From: DASUPK01 sp963747425
Lineage (GTDB): Bacteria; Actinomycetota; Thermoleophilia; Solirubrobacterales; 70-9
Assembly (NCBI GenBank): GCA_963747425.1
Contig: CAVVFJ010000008.1
Location: 620,001 to 684,000, forward strand
Direction: 5' to 3'
DNA length: 64,000 bases
This document shows, one piece after another, positions 32,920-42,573 of the stretch. Below the pieces are notes generated by a model, which had not been told where the DNA came from, searched no databases, and worked only from the letters and a program-made list of their open reading frames with translations. A program made the translations under genes and the position numbers. Every line of letters starts with the position of its first letter. The first letter of the stretch is position 1.

Positions 32920-33848
32920 GAGCTCTCCTTCTCCTCCGCACGGCCGCCCGTCACCTCGAGGAAGACGTCCTCGAGGCTGGGGCGGCGAACCTCCAGGTCG
33001 GCGAGCTTGACGCCTTCGCCCTCCGCCCAGTCGAGCAGTCCGTGGAGGTCGCGCTGAGGCTCGGTCGAGGCCAGGGTCGCCTGATTTCCGGAGAGCTCGG
33101 GGCGGCGGCCGATCGCCGAGGCGATCCTCTCGGGGGTGAGCCCGTCGGTGAGGCGGAAGCGGATCAGCGTCTCCTGCCCGAGCTTGTCGCCGAGGGTCGC
33201 AGGCGCGCCCTCGGCCACGATCCGTCCCTCGCGCAGGATCACGACCCGGTCGGCGAGATGCTGGGCCTCCTCCATGTAGTGCGTGGTGAGCACGATGGTC
33301 GTGCCCAGGTCCTTGAGGCCCTCGATCATGCTCCAGGCCTCTCGCCGGGCCGTGGGGTCGAATCCGGTGGTGGGCTCGTCGAGGAAGAGCAGCTCCGGGT
33401 TGCCGACGATCCCGACCCCGACGTCAAGTCGCCTCTGCTGCCCGCCTGAGAGCGCTCCGACGCGGGCCTCGTGGCGGTCCTGGAGGCCGACCAGCCGCAG
33501 CGTCTCGTCGACCGGTCGCGGGTTGGGGAAGAAGCTCGCGTAGAGCTTCATCGTCTCGCCGACGGTCAAGAGGGGATTGAGCTCGCACTCCTGCAGGACC
33601 AGGCCGATGCGCGTACGCCACGCACGCGTGGGGGTCCCGGGATCGATGCCGAGTACCGAGACGTCGCCTGCGCTCCGCGGCCGGTATCCCTCGAGGATCT
33701 CGACGGTCGTCGTCTTGCCGGCCCCGTTCGGGCCGAGAAAGCCGAACACCTCGCCCTTGCCGACCTCGAAGTCGATCCCCCTGACCGCCTCGTTCTCGCC
33801 ATAGGACTTGTGCAGACCGGATACGTGAATCGCAGCGTCCTGCGCCAT
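32916..33848 (-). CDS. ABC transporter ATP-binding protein (DrrA-like)
   Basis: A 310-residue ATPase energising the downstream permease. Walker A is FLGPNGAGKTTTVEIL, the Q-loop LVLQECELNP, the signature LSGGQQRRLDVGVGI, Walker B LLFLDEPTTGFD, and the H-loop TIVLTTHYMEEAQ. The C-terminal 80 residues resemble the DrrA regulatory extension (SLEDVFLEVTGGRAEE). ATPase, permease, PadR and MMPL lie in one orientation, so the four may act as one efflux cluster. Confidence 0.93.
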   Translation of the reverse strand: MAQDAAIHVSGLHKSYGENEAVRGIDFEVGKGEVFGFLGPNGAGKTTTVEILEGYRPRSAGDVSVLGIDPGTPTRAWRTRIGLVLQECELNPLLTVGETMKLYASFFPNPRPVDETLRLVGLQDRHEARVGALSGGQQRRLDVGVGIVGNPELLFLDEPTTGFDPTARREAWSMIEGLKDLGTTIVLTTHYMEEAQHLADRVVILREGRIVAEGAPATLGDKLGQETLIRFRLTDGLTPERIASAIGRRPELSGNQATLASTEPQRDLHGLLDWAEGEGVKLADLEVRRPSLEDVFLEVTGGRAEEKESS

Positions 33849-33904
33849 CCAGGCACGCGATGTTATTGGGGAGCGCCTAAAGCTCGCCTATGCTCGGGTG
33901 CTCG

Positions 33905-35230
33905 ATGGCCACCAAGCAGGCAGCGAGCGACATAGTGGTGATGAAGTTCGGCGGGACCTCGGTGTCGGGCACCGAGGAGCTCAAGCGAGCCGCCCGCCGG
34001 ATCGTCGCCGCCCGCGAGGGGGGCCAGCGCGTGGTCGCGGTGCTCTCGGCGCGCGGCAAGACCACCGATCGCCTGCTCGAGGCGGCGCGCGAGATCTCTC
34101 CCCGCCCCGATCCCCGGGAGATGGACATGCTGCTCTCGATCGGCGAGCGCGAGTCGTGCGCGCTCTGCGCGATGGCGATCAACGACCTCGGTCACCGCGC
34201 GATCTCCCTGACCGGCTCGCAGGCGGGGATCGTCACCGACTCCTCTCACACCAAGGCGCGGATCATCGACGTGCGCGCCGACCGCATCCGGACCGCGCTC
34301 GAGGAGGACTCGATCGTGCTCGTCGCCGGGTTTCAGGGGGTCTCGACCGAGAGCCGCGACGTCACCACGCTGGGCCGAGGCGGCTCCGACACGACTGCGG
34401 TTGCCCTCGCGGCCGCGCTCGGGGCCGTGGAATGCGAGATCTACACCGACGTCGCCGGCGTGTTCACCGCCGACCCCAGGATCGTGCCCGACGCGCGCAA
34501 GCTGACCGTAGTCTCGTACGAGGAGATGCTGGAGATGGCCTCGTCCGGGGCGAAGGTCCTGCAGTTGCGTGCCGTTGAGTACGGCCGCAACCATGGGATC
34601 CGGATCCACTGCCGGAGCTCGGCCGACGAGGGCACCGGTACCCTCGTCGTCTCGGAGCAGGAGACCATGGAGCAGCCGTCCGTCACAGCCGTCACCCACT
34701 CGACCGACGAGGCTCGCGTCACGCTCACCGGCGTGCCGGACGAGCCCGGCGTCGCCGGCCGGATCTTCGGCGCGCTCGCCGAAGCCAACATCAACGTCGA
34801 CATGATCATCCAGAACGAGCCCGTCTCCCACGACGGCGGAGCCGACCTGTCCTTCACGGTCGAGGCCGAGGACCTGGAGGCCGCGGTCGAGGCAATCCGG
34901 GTGGAGGACTCCGAGATCGGCATCGAGACGGACGAGGCGATGGGCAAGGTCTCGATCATCGGAGCGGGGATGCGAAGCCATCCCGGCGTGGCCGCCAAGG
35001 TCTTCAGAGTGCTTGGCGAGGGCAAGATCAACATCGAGATGATCTCCACCTCGCCGATCAAGATCTCGTGCGTGATCCGGGCCGACCAAGTCCCCCAGGC
35101 CGTCGAGGCCCTCCACACCGCGTTCGAGCTTGGCGAGGACGCGATCCGCAAGGAAGAGCCGACGGGGGAGCACCGTCCAAAGGTCGAACCACAGGAGGAC
35201 GAGGAGGGGGACACGCGCGATGCCGCCTGA
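33905..35230 (+). CDS. lysC: Aspartate kinase
   Basis: A 441-residue enzyme phosphorylating aspartate, the first step to lysine, methionine, threonine and diaminopimelate. The N-terminal kinase motif is VVMKFGGTSVSGTEEL; others are FQGVSTESRDVTTLGRGGSD and YTDVAGVFTADPRIV. Two ACT domains (about residues 265-430) contain VTLTGVPDEPGVAGRIFGAL and SIIGAGMRSHPGVAAKVFRV, suggesting feedback control by lysine and/or threonine. An ATG at 33890 would add five residues. The C-terminus overlaps the asd start by 11 bases. Confidence 0.94.
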   Translation: MATKQAASDIVVMKFGGTSVSGTEELKRAARRIVAAREGGQRVVAVLSARGKTTDRLLEAAREISPRPDPREMDMLLSIGERESCALCAMAINDLGHRAISLTGSQAGIVTDSSHTKARIIDVRADRIRTALEEDSIVLVAGFQGVSTESRDVTTLGRGGSDTTAVALAAALGAVECEIYTDVAGVFTADPRIVPDARKLTVVSYEEMLEMASSGAKVLQLRAVEYGRNHGIRIHCRSSADEGTGTLVVSEQETMEQPSVTAVTHSTDEARVTLTGVPDEPGVAGRIFGALAEANINVDMIIQNEPVSHDGGADLSFTVEAEDLEAAVEAIRVEDSEIGIETDEAMGKVSIIGAGMRSHPGVAAKVFRVLGEGKINIEMISTSPIKISCVIRADQVPQAVEALHTAFELGEDAIRKEEPTGEHRPKVEPQEDEEGDTRDAA

Positions 35231-36272
35231 CGGATACCGCGTCGGGGTAGCCGGCGCCACCGGAGCCGTCGGCTCCACGATCCTCGAAGTTCTGGCCGAG
35301 CGGAAGTTCCCCGCGGCCGAGGTGCGACCGCTCGCATCGGCGCGTTCCGCCGGGAGCAAGGTGCCCTTCGCCCGCGGCGAGCTCGAGGTTCGGGAGCTGA
35401 CCGACGAGTCGATCCAGGGACTCGACCTGATCCTCTCCTCCGCGGGGGGTAAGGTCAGCTCAGAGTGGGCGCCGAGGTGGATCGAGGCCGGCGCAGTCGT
35501 CGTCGACAACACCAGCTTCTGGCGGATGCACGACGACGTCCCGCTGGTGGTGGCCGGCGTCAACGACGACGCCGTAGCTGGTCACAGCGGGTTGGTCGCC
35601 AACCCCAACTGCACGACGATGCAGCTGATGGTGGCGCTCAAGCCGATCCTCGACGGGGCGGGCATCGAGCGGCTGATCGTCTCCACTTACCAGTCGGTCT
35701 CCGGTACGGGCCGCAACGCAATCCAGGAGTTGCGCGAGGAGTCGGAGGCGGTCCTGAAGGGCAAGGTGACCGAGCCCAAGGTCTACCCGCACCAGGTCGC
35801 CTTCAACGTCCTGCCCCAGGTCGAGAACTTCAAGGACGGCGACGACTACACGACCGAGGAGCGCAAGGTGATGGCCGAGACGCGCAAGATCCTCGGGCTC
35901 TCGGAGGCCGTCGGCATCTCGGCGACCTGCGCGCGCGTTCCCGTCGTTACCGGACATTCGGAGTCGGTCAACGTGCAGACCGAGCGGGACCTCACGCCGG
36001 AGGACTGCCGCGAGCTGCTCTCGAAATTCCCTGGGCTGATCGTCCTGGACGACCCGGGCGCGGGCATCTATCCGCTGCCGATCGCGGCCGCTGGCCGCGA
36101 CGAGGTGCTGGTCGGCCGGATCCGGCGCGACCCCTCGCACGAGCGCTGCCTCAACCTCTGGGTCGTGGGCGACAACCTGCGCAAGGGCGCGGCGACCAAC
36201 GCCGTTCAGGTCGCCGAGCTGCTGCACCAGCGTGACCTCGTCCGCGTTCCTGCGGGCGCCTCACTCAGCTAG
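35220..36272 (+). CDS. asd: Aspartate-semialdehyde dehydrogenase
   Basis: A 350-residue enzyme reducing aspartyl phosphate to the semialdehyde with NADPH. The N-terminal nucleotide motif is VGVAGATGAVGSTILEVL; the catalytic cysteine is in LVANPNCTTMQLMVAL; substrate and catalytic His residues are in GHSESVNVQ and elsewhere. GGAGGGGG lies upstream of the ATG inside lysC. With lysC it forms the two-gene unit common in actinobacteria, supplying diaminopimelate for the cell wall. Confidence 0.95.
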   Translation: MPPDGYRVGVAGATGAVGSTILEVLAERKFPAAEVRPLASARSAGSKVPFARGELEVRELTDESIQGLDLILSSAGGKVSSEWAPRWIEAGAVVVDNTSFWRMHDDVPLVVAGVNDDAVAGHSGLVANPNCTTMQLMVALKPILDGAGIERLIVSTYQSVSGTGRNAIQELREESEAVLKGKVTEPKVYPHQVAFNVLPQVENFKDGDDYTTEERKVMAETRKILGLSEAVGISATCARVPVVTGHSESVNVQTERDLTPEDCRELLSKFPGLIVLDDPGAGIYPLPIAAAGRDEVLVGRIRRDPSHERCLNLWVVGDNLRKGAATNAVQVAELLHQRDLVRVPAGASLS

Positions 36273-36329
36273 CCCGGCTTCACAGGGAAGTGACGCACCG
36301 CTCGCGGCGGCGGGCTATATTCGGCCGGC

Positions 36330-36632
36330 TTGAGGGGTACGCCGATCATCTCCGGCGCCGGGGGGCGCCGACTGGGTGTGCGCAGCCGGGCATTGGCGCT
36401 GGCGGTCGCTGTGCTGCTCACGATGGCGCTCGTCACCGGCGCCGTCGTCGTCGCCAAGACGATCAACGGCGGACCCAGCTACGACGTGATCAACGGAACC
36501 ACCGGCAACGACGTGATCCAGGCCCGGGACAACGGCCCGGACACGATCGACTGCGGTGCCGGCAACGACACCGTCTACGTCGACCGCGCCGAGGACGGCG
36601 TCTACAACTGCGAGTCGGTGATCACGCCATGA
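36330..36632 (+). CDS. Small membrane-anchored protein with one RTX-like calcium repeat
   Basis: A protein of up to 100 residues with an N-terminal hydrophobic segment (ALALAVAVLLTMALVTGAVV) followed by a short hemolysin-type repeat: DVINGTTGNDVIQARDNGPD, then TIDCGAGNDTVYVDRAEDGV. The GxGNDxx nonapeptides usually stack in long arrays and bind calcium; here only about one and a half turns exist. The start is uncertain: TTG at 36330, or GTG at 36378 giving VRSRALALAV. Its TGA overlaps the start of the phospholipase-like gene (ATGA), so it is the first gene of a three-gene operon. Confidence 0.68.
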   Translation: MRGTPIISGAGGRRLGVRSRALALAVAVLLTMALVTGAVVVAKTINGGPSYDVINGTTGNDVIQARDNGPDTIDCGAGNDTVYVDRAEDGVYNCESVITP

Positions 36633-38170
36633 GCGGGCACCGTGACGAGTTCGCGGACCGCGAGGCGGAGGAGCGCTTCTCCGCCGAGCATCCCGATCAG
36701 CACCTGCGCCGCCGCGAGTTCCTGACGAAGACAGCGATGCTCGCCGGCGCGGCGGGCCTGGCGACCGCCCTGCCGGCGAAGGCGCTGATGTCGCAGGCCG
36801 CGAGGGCCCAGACGGCGGTGGGGCTCCCCAGCCCCAGCAACATGCCGATCGACACCTTCGTGGTCCTGATGCAGGAGAACCGCTCCTTCGACCACTACTT
36901 CGGCTGGCACCCGAACGCCGATGCCAAGAACGCCGGGCTCGTCTATCCGGACGACCAGGGCGGCAAGCACCCGACCCACCCGCTCGCCCCGGACTTTCAG
37001 GGATGCGCGTTCGAGGACCCCGATCACTCCTGGGAGGGAGGGCGGACGCAGTACGACGGCGGGAGGCTCGACGGCTTCCGCAAGTCCCCCAACGACGACT
37101 TCGCGCTCGGCTACTACAACAAGGCCGACATTCCCTTCAGCCCGGCGGTCGCCGACGCGTTCACCCTGTATGACCGGTACTTCTGCTCGCTGCTCGGCCC
37201 GACCTGGCCCAACCGCGAGTACATGCACTCGGCGCAGTCGGGGGGCGTCAAGACCAATGCCCAGCCTGAGGACGCCGTTGCCGCGATTCCCGACGGAGGC
37301 CTCTACAAGTGGATGACGATCTGGGACCTGATGCTGTCCCAGGGGCTCACAGTCACCTACTACTTCAGCGACCTCCCTTTCATCGGCATCTTCGGGCCCA
37401 GGTACCTCTCGATCATCAAGCCGGTCTCCGAGTTCTACGCCGATGCGGCGGCCGGGAACCTTCCCAACCTGGCATTCGTCGATCCGATGTTCCTCGACGG
37501 CGGCGGCGGCCGCGGGCTCTCGGGTGACGAGCATCCGCACGGGGACATCCGGATCGGACAGGCGTTCCAGGCCGACATCACCCATGCCTTCGTCAACTCG
37601 CCGCAGTTCAGGACCGGCGCCATGTTCATCAACTACGACGAGTGGGGCGGGTTCTTCGACCACGTCTCGCCGGTGTTCGTCCCGGACGACAGGCAGAGCT
37701 CGAACCTCGACGAGAGCTTCGGCATCACCGGCTTCCGCGTCCCGGGCGTGGCGATCTCGCCATACGCGCGGCGAGGGTACGTCAGCCACATGACCGTTAC
37801 GCACGAGTCGATCCTCAAGCTTCTGTCCTACCGATTCGGTCTCGGCTATCTGAACAAGCGCCACCGCTACGCCTCGAACATCGGTCGCTCGTTCGACTGG
37901 CAGAACCCCAACTTCGACGTTCCCGATCTGCCGCTGCCCCTGCCGCCGGTGACGACCCCCTGCGACCTGCAGGGCACCGGTCTGGACCCGGCAGCCCAGG
38001 AGGCGGAGGAGAGCGAGGGCCTCCACATCGGCTCGCCGGAGATGCTCACCTACCTCGACGCGCTCGGCTACCCGACGGGGCCGGCAAGCCCACAACAGAT
38101 CTTCTCCAGCCCGGACAGCACGGTGAAGCGACTCAGCGACCAGATCAGTGCACTGGAGGTGGTTGGGTGA
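36629..38170 (+). CDS. Tat-exported phosphoesterase (phospholipase C/acid phosphatase family)
   Basis: A 513-residue enzyme of the PF04185-type phosphoesterase family, which includes bacterial non-specific phospholipases C. A twin-arginine signal lies at residues 26-55 (RRREFLTKTAMLAGAAGLAT). The metal-site motif is FVVLMQENRSFDHYFGWHPN; further conserved stretches are GPTWPNREYMHSAQSGG, LSGDEHPHGDIRIGQAF and YDEWGGFFDHVSP. It probably hydrolyses phospholipid or phosphodiester substrates outside the cell. ATGA overlap with the gene before, GTGA overlap with the one after. Confidence 0.87.
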   Translation: MSGHRDEFADREAEERFSAEHPDQHLRRREFLTKTAMLAGAAGLATALPAKALMSQAARAQTAVGLPSPSNMPIDTFVVLMQENRSFDHYFGWHPNADAKNAGLVYPDDQGGKHPTHPLAPDFQGCAFEDPDHSWEGGRTQYDGGRLDGFRKSPNDDFALGYYNKADIPFSPAVADAFTLYDRYFCSLLGPTWPNREYMHSAQSGGVKTNAQPEDAVAAIPDGGLYKWMTIWDLMLSQGLTVTYYFSDLPFIGIFGPRYLSIIKPVSEFYADAAAGNLPNLAFVDPMFLDGGGGRGLSGDEHPHGDIRIGQAFQADITHAFVNSPQFRTGAMFINYDEWGGFFDHVSPVFVPDDRQSSNLDESFGITGFRVPGVAISPYARRGYVSHMTVTHESILKLLSYRFGLGYLNKRHRYASNIGRSFDWQNPNFDVPDLPLPLPPVTTPCDLQGTGLDPAAQEAEESEGLHIGSPEMLTYLDALGYPTGPASPQQIFSSPDSTVKRLSDQISALEVVG

Positions 38171-39303
38171 GGCGCCGCATTGCGCTCGCTGTGGCAGTGA
38201 CCGCGGCACTCGCCGCCGGAGTGGTCGGTGCAACGGCTCAGACCTCCAGGAGCACTGCGGTGCCGCACCTCAAGCACGTGTTCATCGTCGTCCTGGAGAA
38301 CGAGAACGCCGACGAGACCTTCGGGCAGAACACGGAGATCCCGTATCTCGCGCAGACCCTGACCTCACAGGGCGCCTTCGTTCCCAATTACTACGCGACC
38401 GGACACCTCAGCCTCGACAACTACATCTCGATGATCAGCGGGCAGGGGCCCAACGTCCAGACCCAGGCCGACTGCCAGCTCTATACGAAGTTCCTGCCTG
38501 GAACTCCAACCGGCGACGGCCAGTACATCGGGCAGGGCTGTGTGTACCCGCCAGGGGTGCAGAACATCGCCACCCAGCTCGAGGGCAACGGCTACACCTG
38601 GAAGGGCTACATGCAGGACATGGCCAACTCGGCGCCGGCCCAGCCCGCGACCTGCCGCCATCCCGCTTTCAACTCGCAGGACACGACGCAGACCGCCACG
38701 GCCACCGATCAGTACGCGGCCCGGCACAACCCCTTCGTCTATTTCGAGTCGATCATCGACTTCCCGACCTGTCAGGCAAACGACGTCGATCTGAGCCGGC
38801 TCTCCACCGACCTCGCCTCCGAGTCGACCACGCCGGACTACTCATTCATCACTCCCGATCTCTGCAACGACGGCCATGACACCCCCTGCGCCGACGGCCA
38901 GCCCGGCGGGATGGCCCAGGCCAACACGTTCCTCAAGGGTTTGGTCCCGCAGATCCTGGCCTCGCCGGCGTACAAGGACCACGGGCTTCTGATCGCCACC
39001 TTCGATGAGGCCGAGGGTGACCCGCAATCCTCCAGTCCCGACGCCAGCGCCTGCTGCGGCGAGCAGCCGGGGCCGAACACGGTGAACGCGGGCGGACCGA
39101 TTCCGGGGCCAGGCGGCGGTCGCATCGGCGCGGTCATGCTCTCGCCCTGCATCAGGCCGGGCACCGTGACCACCGACGCGTACAACCACTACAGCCTGCT
39201 GCGCTCGGTCGAGGACAACTTCGGCCTGCCCCACCTGGGATACGCGGCGCAGGCCGGCCTACGGCCATTCGGCACGGACGTCCTGAACCAGCCGGACTGC
39301 TAG
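38167..39303 (+). CDS. Secreted phosphoesterase family protein
   Basis: A 378-residue paralogue in the same superfamily as its neighbour but exported by the Sec route (RRRIALAVAVTAALAAGVVG). It begins the mature domain with HVFIVVLENENADETFGQNT, then QGAFVPNYYATGHLSLDNYI, and ends with LLIATFDEAEGDPQSSSPDA and YNHYSLLRSVEDNFGLPHLG, the pattern of acid phosphatase/phosphoesterase proteins. Nine or so cysteines suggest disulfides. The GTG start overlaps the preceding TGA. The stop overlaps the last codon of the convergent LuxR/AAA gene. Confidence 0.85.
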   Translation: MRRRIALAVAVTAALAAGVVGATAQTSRSTAVPHLKHVFIVVLENENADETFGQNTEIPYLAQTLTSQGAFVPNYYATGHLSLDNYISMISGQGPNVQTQADCQLYTKFLPGTPTGDGQYIGQGCVYPPGVQNIATQLEGNGYTWKGYMQDMANSAPAQPATCRHPAFNSQDTTQTATATDQYAARHNPFVYFESIIDFPTCQANDVDLSRLSTDLASESTTPDYSFITPDLCNDGHDTPCADGQPGGMAQANTFLKGLVPQILASPAYKDHGLLIATFDEAEGDPQSSSPDASACCGEQPGPNTVNAGGPIPGPGGGRIGAVMLSPCIRPGTVTTDAYNHYSLLRSVEDNFGLPHLGYAAQAGLRPFGTDVLNQPDC

Positions 39304-42174
39304 CCGGCCGCCGGCTCTCGGTCCCGCTCCATCGCCGCCGCCACCTGCGCCCGCTTCGACCGCCGAGCTGCCGAAGATCCGCGAGAGGTGGCTCTCCACG
39401 GTCTTCTCGCTCAGGTAGAGCTCGGCGGCGATCTCCTTGTTGGTGTGGCCCGGCGCGACCAGGTCGGCGACCTCGTGCTCCCTGGCGCTGAGCGACGCGA
39501 CGCCATCGCCGATCGCCTCGCGCCCGCGCTTCGGCCGCGTGGTGCGCTCGCCGAGGGCCCGCAGCTCGCTCGCCGCCTCGTCCCGGTAGCGGGTGGCACC
39601 GATCTCGTCGAGTGCGGAGCGGGCCGCTCGAGGTGATCCAGCGCGGCATCCCGGTCGGCCGGCGCGAGCGCCCGGCCCGCGAGGATCCTCGCGCGAGCCT
39701 CGTCGATCGGTAGCCCGGCCCGCCCCGCCAGGTCCGCGGCGGACAGGGCAGTCTCGGCCGCGACGGGGAAGTCGTCTCGGGCGAGCGCGACGGCAGCCTG
39801 CGCTCGCATCGCCTCGGAGCTGCGGCCGTCGAGCGCCAGGCCCTCGGCGGCCTCGGTCGCCAGCCCCGCCCAGTTGGACGCGGCCGCGAGGTCGCCGGCA
39901 GCGAGCTCCAGGCGGGTGAGCAGCTCGTACCAACGGGACTTGAACCCCTGCTCGACGAGGGGCATCGCCGCGCCGCCGACCGCCTCGAGCACCTCGTCGC
40001 GGCATGGCGGCGTCCTCGCCTGCCTCCAGCCTGGCCTCGGCCAGGTGGCAGGCGGCGAACCCGAGATCGGATCCCGCGCGCCCCCGGCCGCCTTGACGGA
40101 CTGGCGGCCGAAGCTCAGCGCCGCGGACAGGTCCCCGGCCAGGGTCGCTCCCCAGCAGCGCACCCAGAGCGCCCAGGTCAGGAACTGGTCGTTCCCGGTG
40201 AGCAGGGCCTGCTGGGCGGCGGCGTCCAGCAGGTCGCCGGCCCGCTCGAGCTCGCCCCGCCAGAGATGGACGAGGCCCTGGCCGATTCGCGTCAGGGTGG
40301 TGACGTGGCCGTGCCCGGTCGCCTGCGCCACCGACATCGCGCGGTCGAACAGCGCGCTCGCTCGGTCGAAGCGCTCCAGGTAGACCTCGGTCATCGCGCA
40401 CCAGACGATCGAGTGGAGGCGGCCGGCGATCTGCTCGTCGTCGATCTCGGCCAGCATCGCCTCCGCCTCGTCCAGGCGGGCCCGGGCGGCGTCGAGGTCG
40501 TCGACCATGTACTCGGCGCTGCCGAGCGTGCCGGTGGCGGTGGCCTCGGTCGCCCGGTCCCCGCGAGCCCTCGCTTCATCCAAGGCCTGGGCGATCCAGC
40601 GGCGGAGGCCGTCGAAGTCGCCGTTGAAGAAGCAGGCTCCCGCCATGATTGGTCGGTTGCCTCGGGGGAGCCGGATTCGGGCATCTCCCCAGGGCGGCCT
40701 CGAGACCTCGCGATCCTCCTGGTGGTGACCGAGCAGCTGGCGATCGCGCCGCGGAGGCGGCCACCTTCGCCCGCGTGGTGCGCTCGCCGAGGGCCCGCAG
40801 CTGAGGATCCCCTCGAGCGTCGCCGAGCCTCGTCCCGGCGACGCGTAGCCGAGCGCCTGGGCCATCGGGGCCATAAGTGGAGCTGGGCCCGGGCTCGGAA
40901 TCCGGCATCAGCCGGAGGGCGGCCCCGTACCAGTGAGCCGCGGCGGCCGGCGCTCGCGGGTGGGCGCTTCGGCCCGCCTCGGTCAGGAGCGCAGCGGCCT
41001 CCGAATCGCCCGGCTTCGCCGAGCACTCGATGTGCCGCGCCCGCGCCAGCGGTGAGGCGCCCTGGCGCTCGAGCACCGCGGCGACCCTGGCGTGGGCCGC
41101 CAGGCGCCAGCCGGGCTTGGCCGAGGCATAGACGGCCGAGTGCACGATGGGATGACGGAAGCGGAAGCGCCGGGGGACGTCGGTCGTCCGGATCACGTCG
41201 AGATCGAGCAGCTCGTCGATTGCCGCGAGCGCGTCGGGTTCGCTCATCCCGGCGGCCTCGGCCGCCAGCTCCGGCTGGAAGCTCTCGCCCGCGACGGCGG
41301 CGCCCCTCGCCAGCTCACCACCGGTCTCCGGCAGCGCGTTGAGCTCGCGCGCCAACGCGGCGGCGACCCGGCCCGGAACCTCGACATTGCCGGCACCGTT
41401 CATCTGACCGGCCGGCTCCTGCCCGTCCCCAACCGTGCGAGCCAGCTCCTCCAGGTAGAAGGGGTTTCCTCCGCTGAGCCGGTAGAGCTCCTCCCGGTCT
41501 GCCGGATCGAGCGGCTCGAGCAGGGGCTCCGCCTGGTCTCGGCTCAGCCCCGCCACCTCGATGGGCGTGAGGAGCTGGTCGCGCCGCGCGTCCTCGACGG
41601 CGGCGGCCAGCTGTGTCCCGAGCTGACCCGAGCGGTAGGCGAGCAGCAGGCAAACGGGTCCCTCGGGCGGACGTCGCAGAAGGTTCGCGACGAGCTCCAT
41701 GCTCGCCGCGTCGACCCAGTGGAGGTCGTCGAGCGCCAGCGTCAACGGCTGCTCGATGGCCAGGAGCGCGAGCAGCTCGCGCACCGCCGCGTGGGTCCTG
41801 TACCGCTCGTCCTGGGACCCGGTGGGTGGGCCGCCCAGGCCCGAGAGGGCGGGGAACACCTGGGCGAGCTCCCCCAGCCGCTCTGATCCCAGAATCTCGA
41901 AACGGCGGGGGCCCTGCGCGGCCAGGTAGTCGTCGAGGGCGTCGGCAAACGCGCCGAAAGGCAGCTCCCGCTCAAATTCCGCACCGCGGCCGTTCAGCAC
42001 CAGATGTCCGCGCTGGTCCGCCCGCGAGGACAGCTCCCCCAGCAGGCGTGTCTTGCCGATCCCGGGCTCGCCCGCGATCGCGATCACCCGCGGCGCATCC
42101 GAGAGCGACTCCAAGACCACCTCGGCGGCCGCGATCTCCTGATCCCGGCCGATCAACCCCATCGGTACGGACAT
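39300..42174 (-). CDS. LuxR family AAA-type regulator (MalT/LAL-like), several frameshifts
   Basis: A large ATP-dependent regulator of about 950 residues. The N-terminal ATPase has Walker A IAIAGEPGIGKTRLLGELSS, Walker B TLALDDLHWVDAASMEL, and YRLSGGNPFYLEELARTVGD. The middle is helical and TPR-like (GELERAGDLLDAAAQQALLT). The C-terminal LuxR HTH is LSAREHEVADLVAPGHTNKE, then IAAELYLSEKTVESHLSRIF, ending KRAQVAAAMERDREPAAG. Frame slips occur near 39345, 39630 and 40010, and the stretch 40660-40880 is scrambled; it contains a 32-base copy of 39535-39566. ATG at 42174 has GGGGAGACGAGAA upstream. Divergent from the secreted-protein operon at 42319. Confidence 0.8.
39535..39566. repeat. 32-base direct repeat, copy 1
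   Basis: The sequence starting CCGCGTGGTGCGCTCGCCGA is identical at 39535-39566 and 40771-40802. On the minus strand both encode ELRALGERTTR or QLRALGERTTR just before a basic residue. This copy sits upstream of the LuxR helix-turn-helix, its natural context. Confidence 0.85.
40771..40802. repeat. 32-base direct repeat, copy 2
   Basis: Exact copy of 39535-39566 placed in the middle of the LuxR/AAA gene, where the reading frame is lost on both sides. It may mark a misassembly or a small internal duplication. Confidence 0.85.
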
Positions 42175-42318
42175 TTCTCGTCTCCCCTAGCTGGCCGGGC
42201 GAGCGTAACCGAAGGCGGGCGCGCGGCCTACCCCAAAATCTACGCAAACCCCCCAATACGCCAAGTTGGGGGATTTCCCCCATACAACCGTTTCCCGAGG
42301 CGCGGGATCCTCGCCCGG

Positions 42319-42573
42319 ATGCCGCGATTCATGCTCACCCACAGGCACGGCGCCGAGGAATGCAGGGTGGCCTTCGCCTCTTGGAGGGGCTTCGACAGCC
42401 CCCTGCGCTACGCCGGGACGTTCGGTTCCTGCCTGCTCGTCAACGGCACGGCCGAGCACGAGATCTGGTGGACGGTGGACGCGCCGGATGGCGCTGCGGC
42501 CCTTTCCCAGCTGCCCAGCTACGTCGCCGAGAGGACCGAGGCGACCGAGGTCACGGAGGTATCGATTCCATGA
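42319..42573 (+). CDS. Small conserved protein of unknown function
   Basis: An 84-residue cytoplasmic protein: MPRFMLTHRHGAEECRVAFA, then SWRGFDSPLRYAGTFGSCLL, HEIWWTVDAPDGAAALSQLP and SYVAERTEATEVTEVSIP. The alternation of strands and helices fits a ferredoxin-like monooxygenase or YCII-type fold, but I cannot name the family with confidence. Its TGA overlaps the ATG of the secreted delta-60-repeat gene by four bases, an unexpected pairing of a cytosolic and an exported protein. The 144 bases before it hold the shared divergent promoter region with the LuxR/AAA gene. Confidence 0.68.
   Translation: MPRFMLTHRHGAEECRVAFASWRGFDSPLRYAGTFGSCLLVNGTAEHEIWWTVDAPDGAAALSQLPSYVAERTEATEVTEVSIP

Noticed and set aside
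33849..33904. Lysine riboswitch before lysC
   Set aside because: Only about 55 bases lie between the ABC ATPase gene and the lysC start, far too short for that riboswitch, and no motif was seen.
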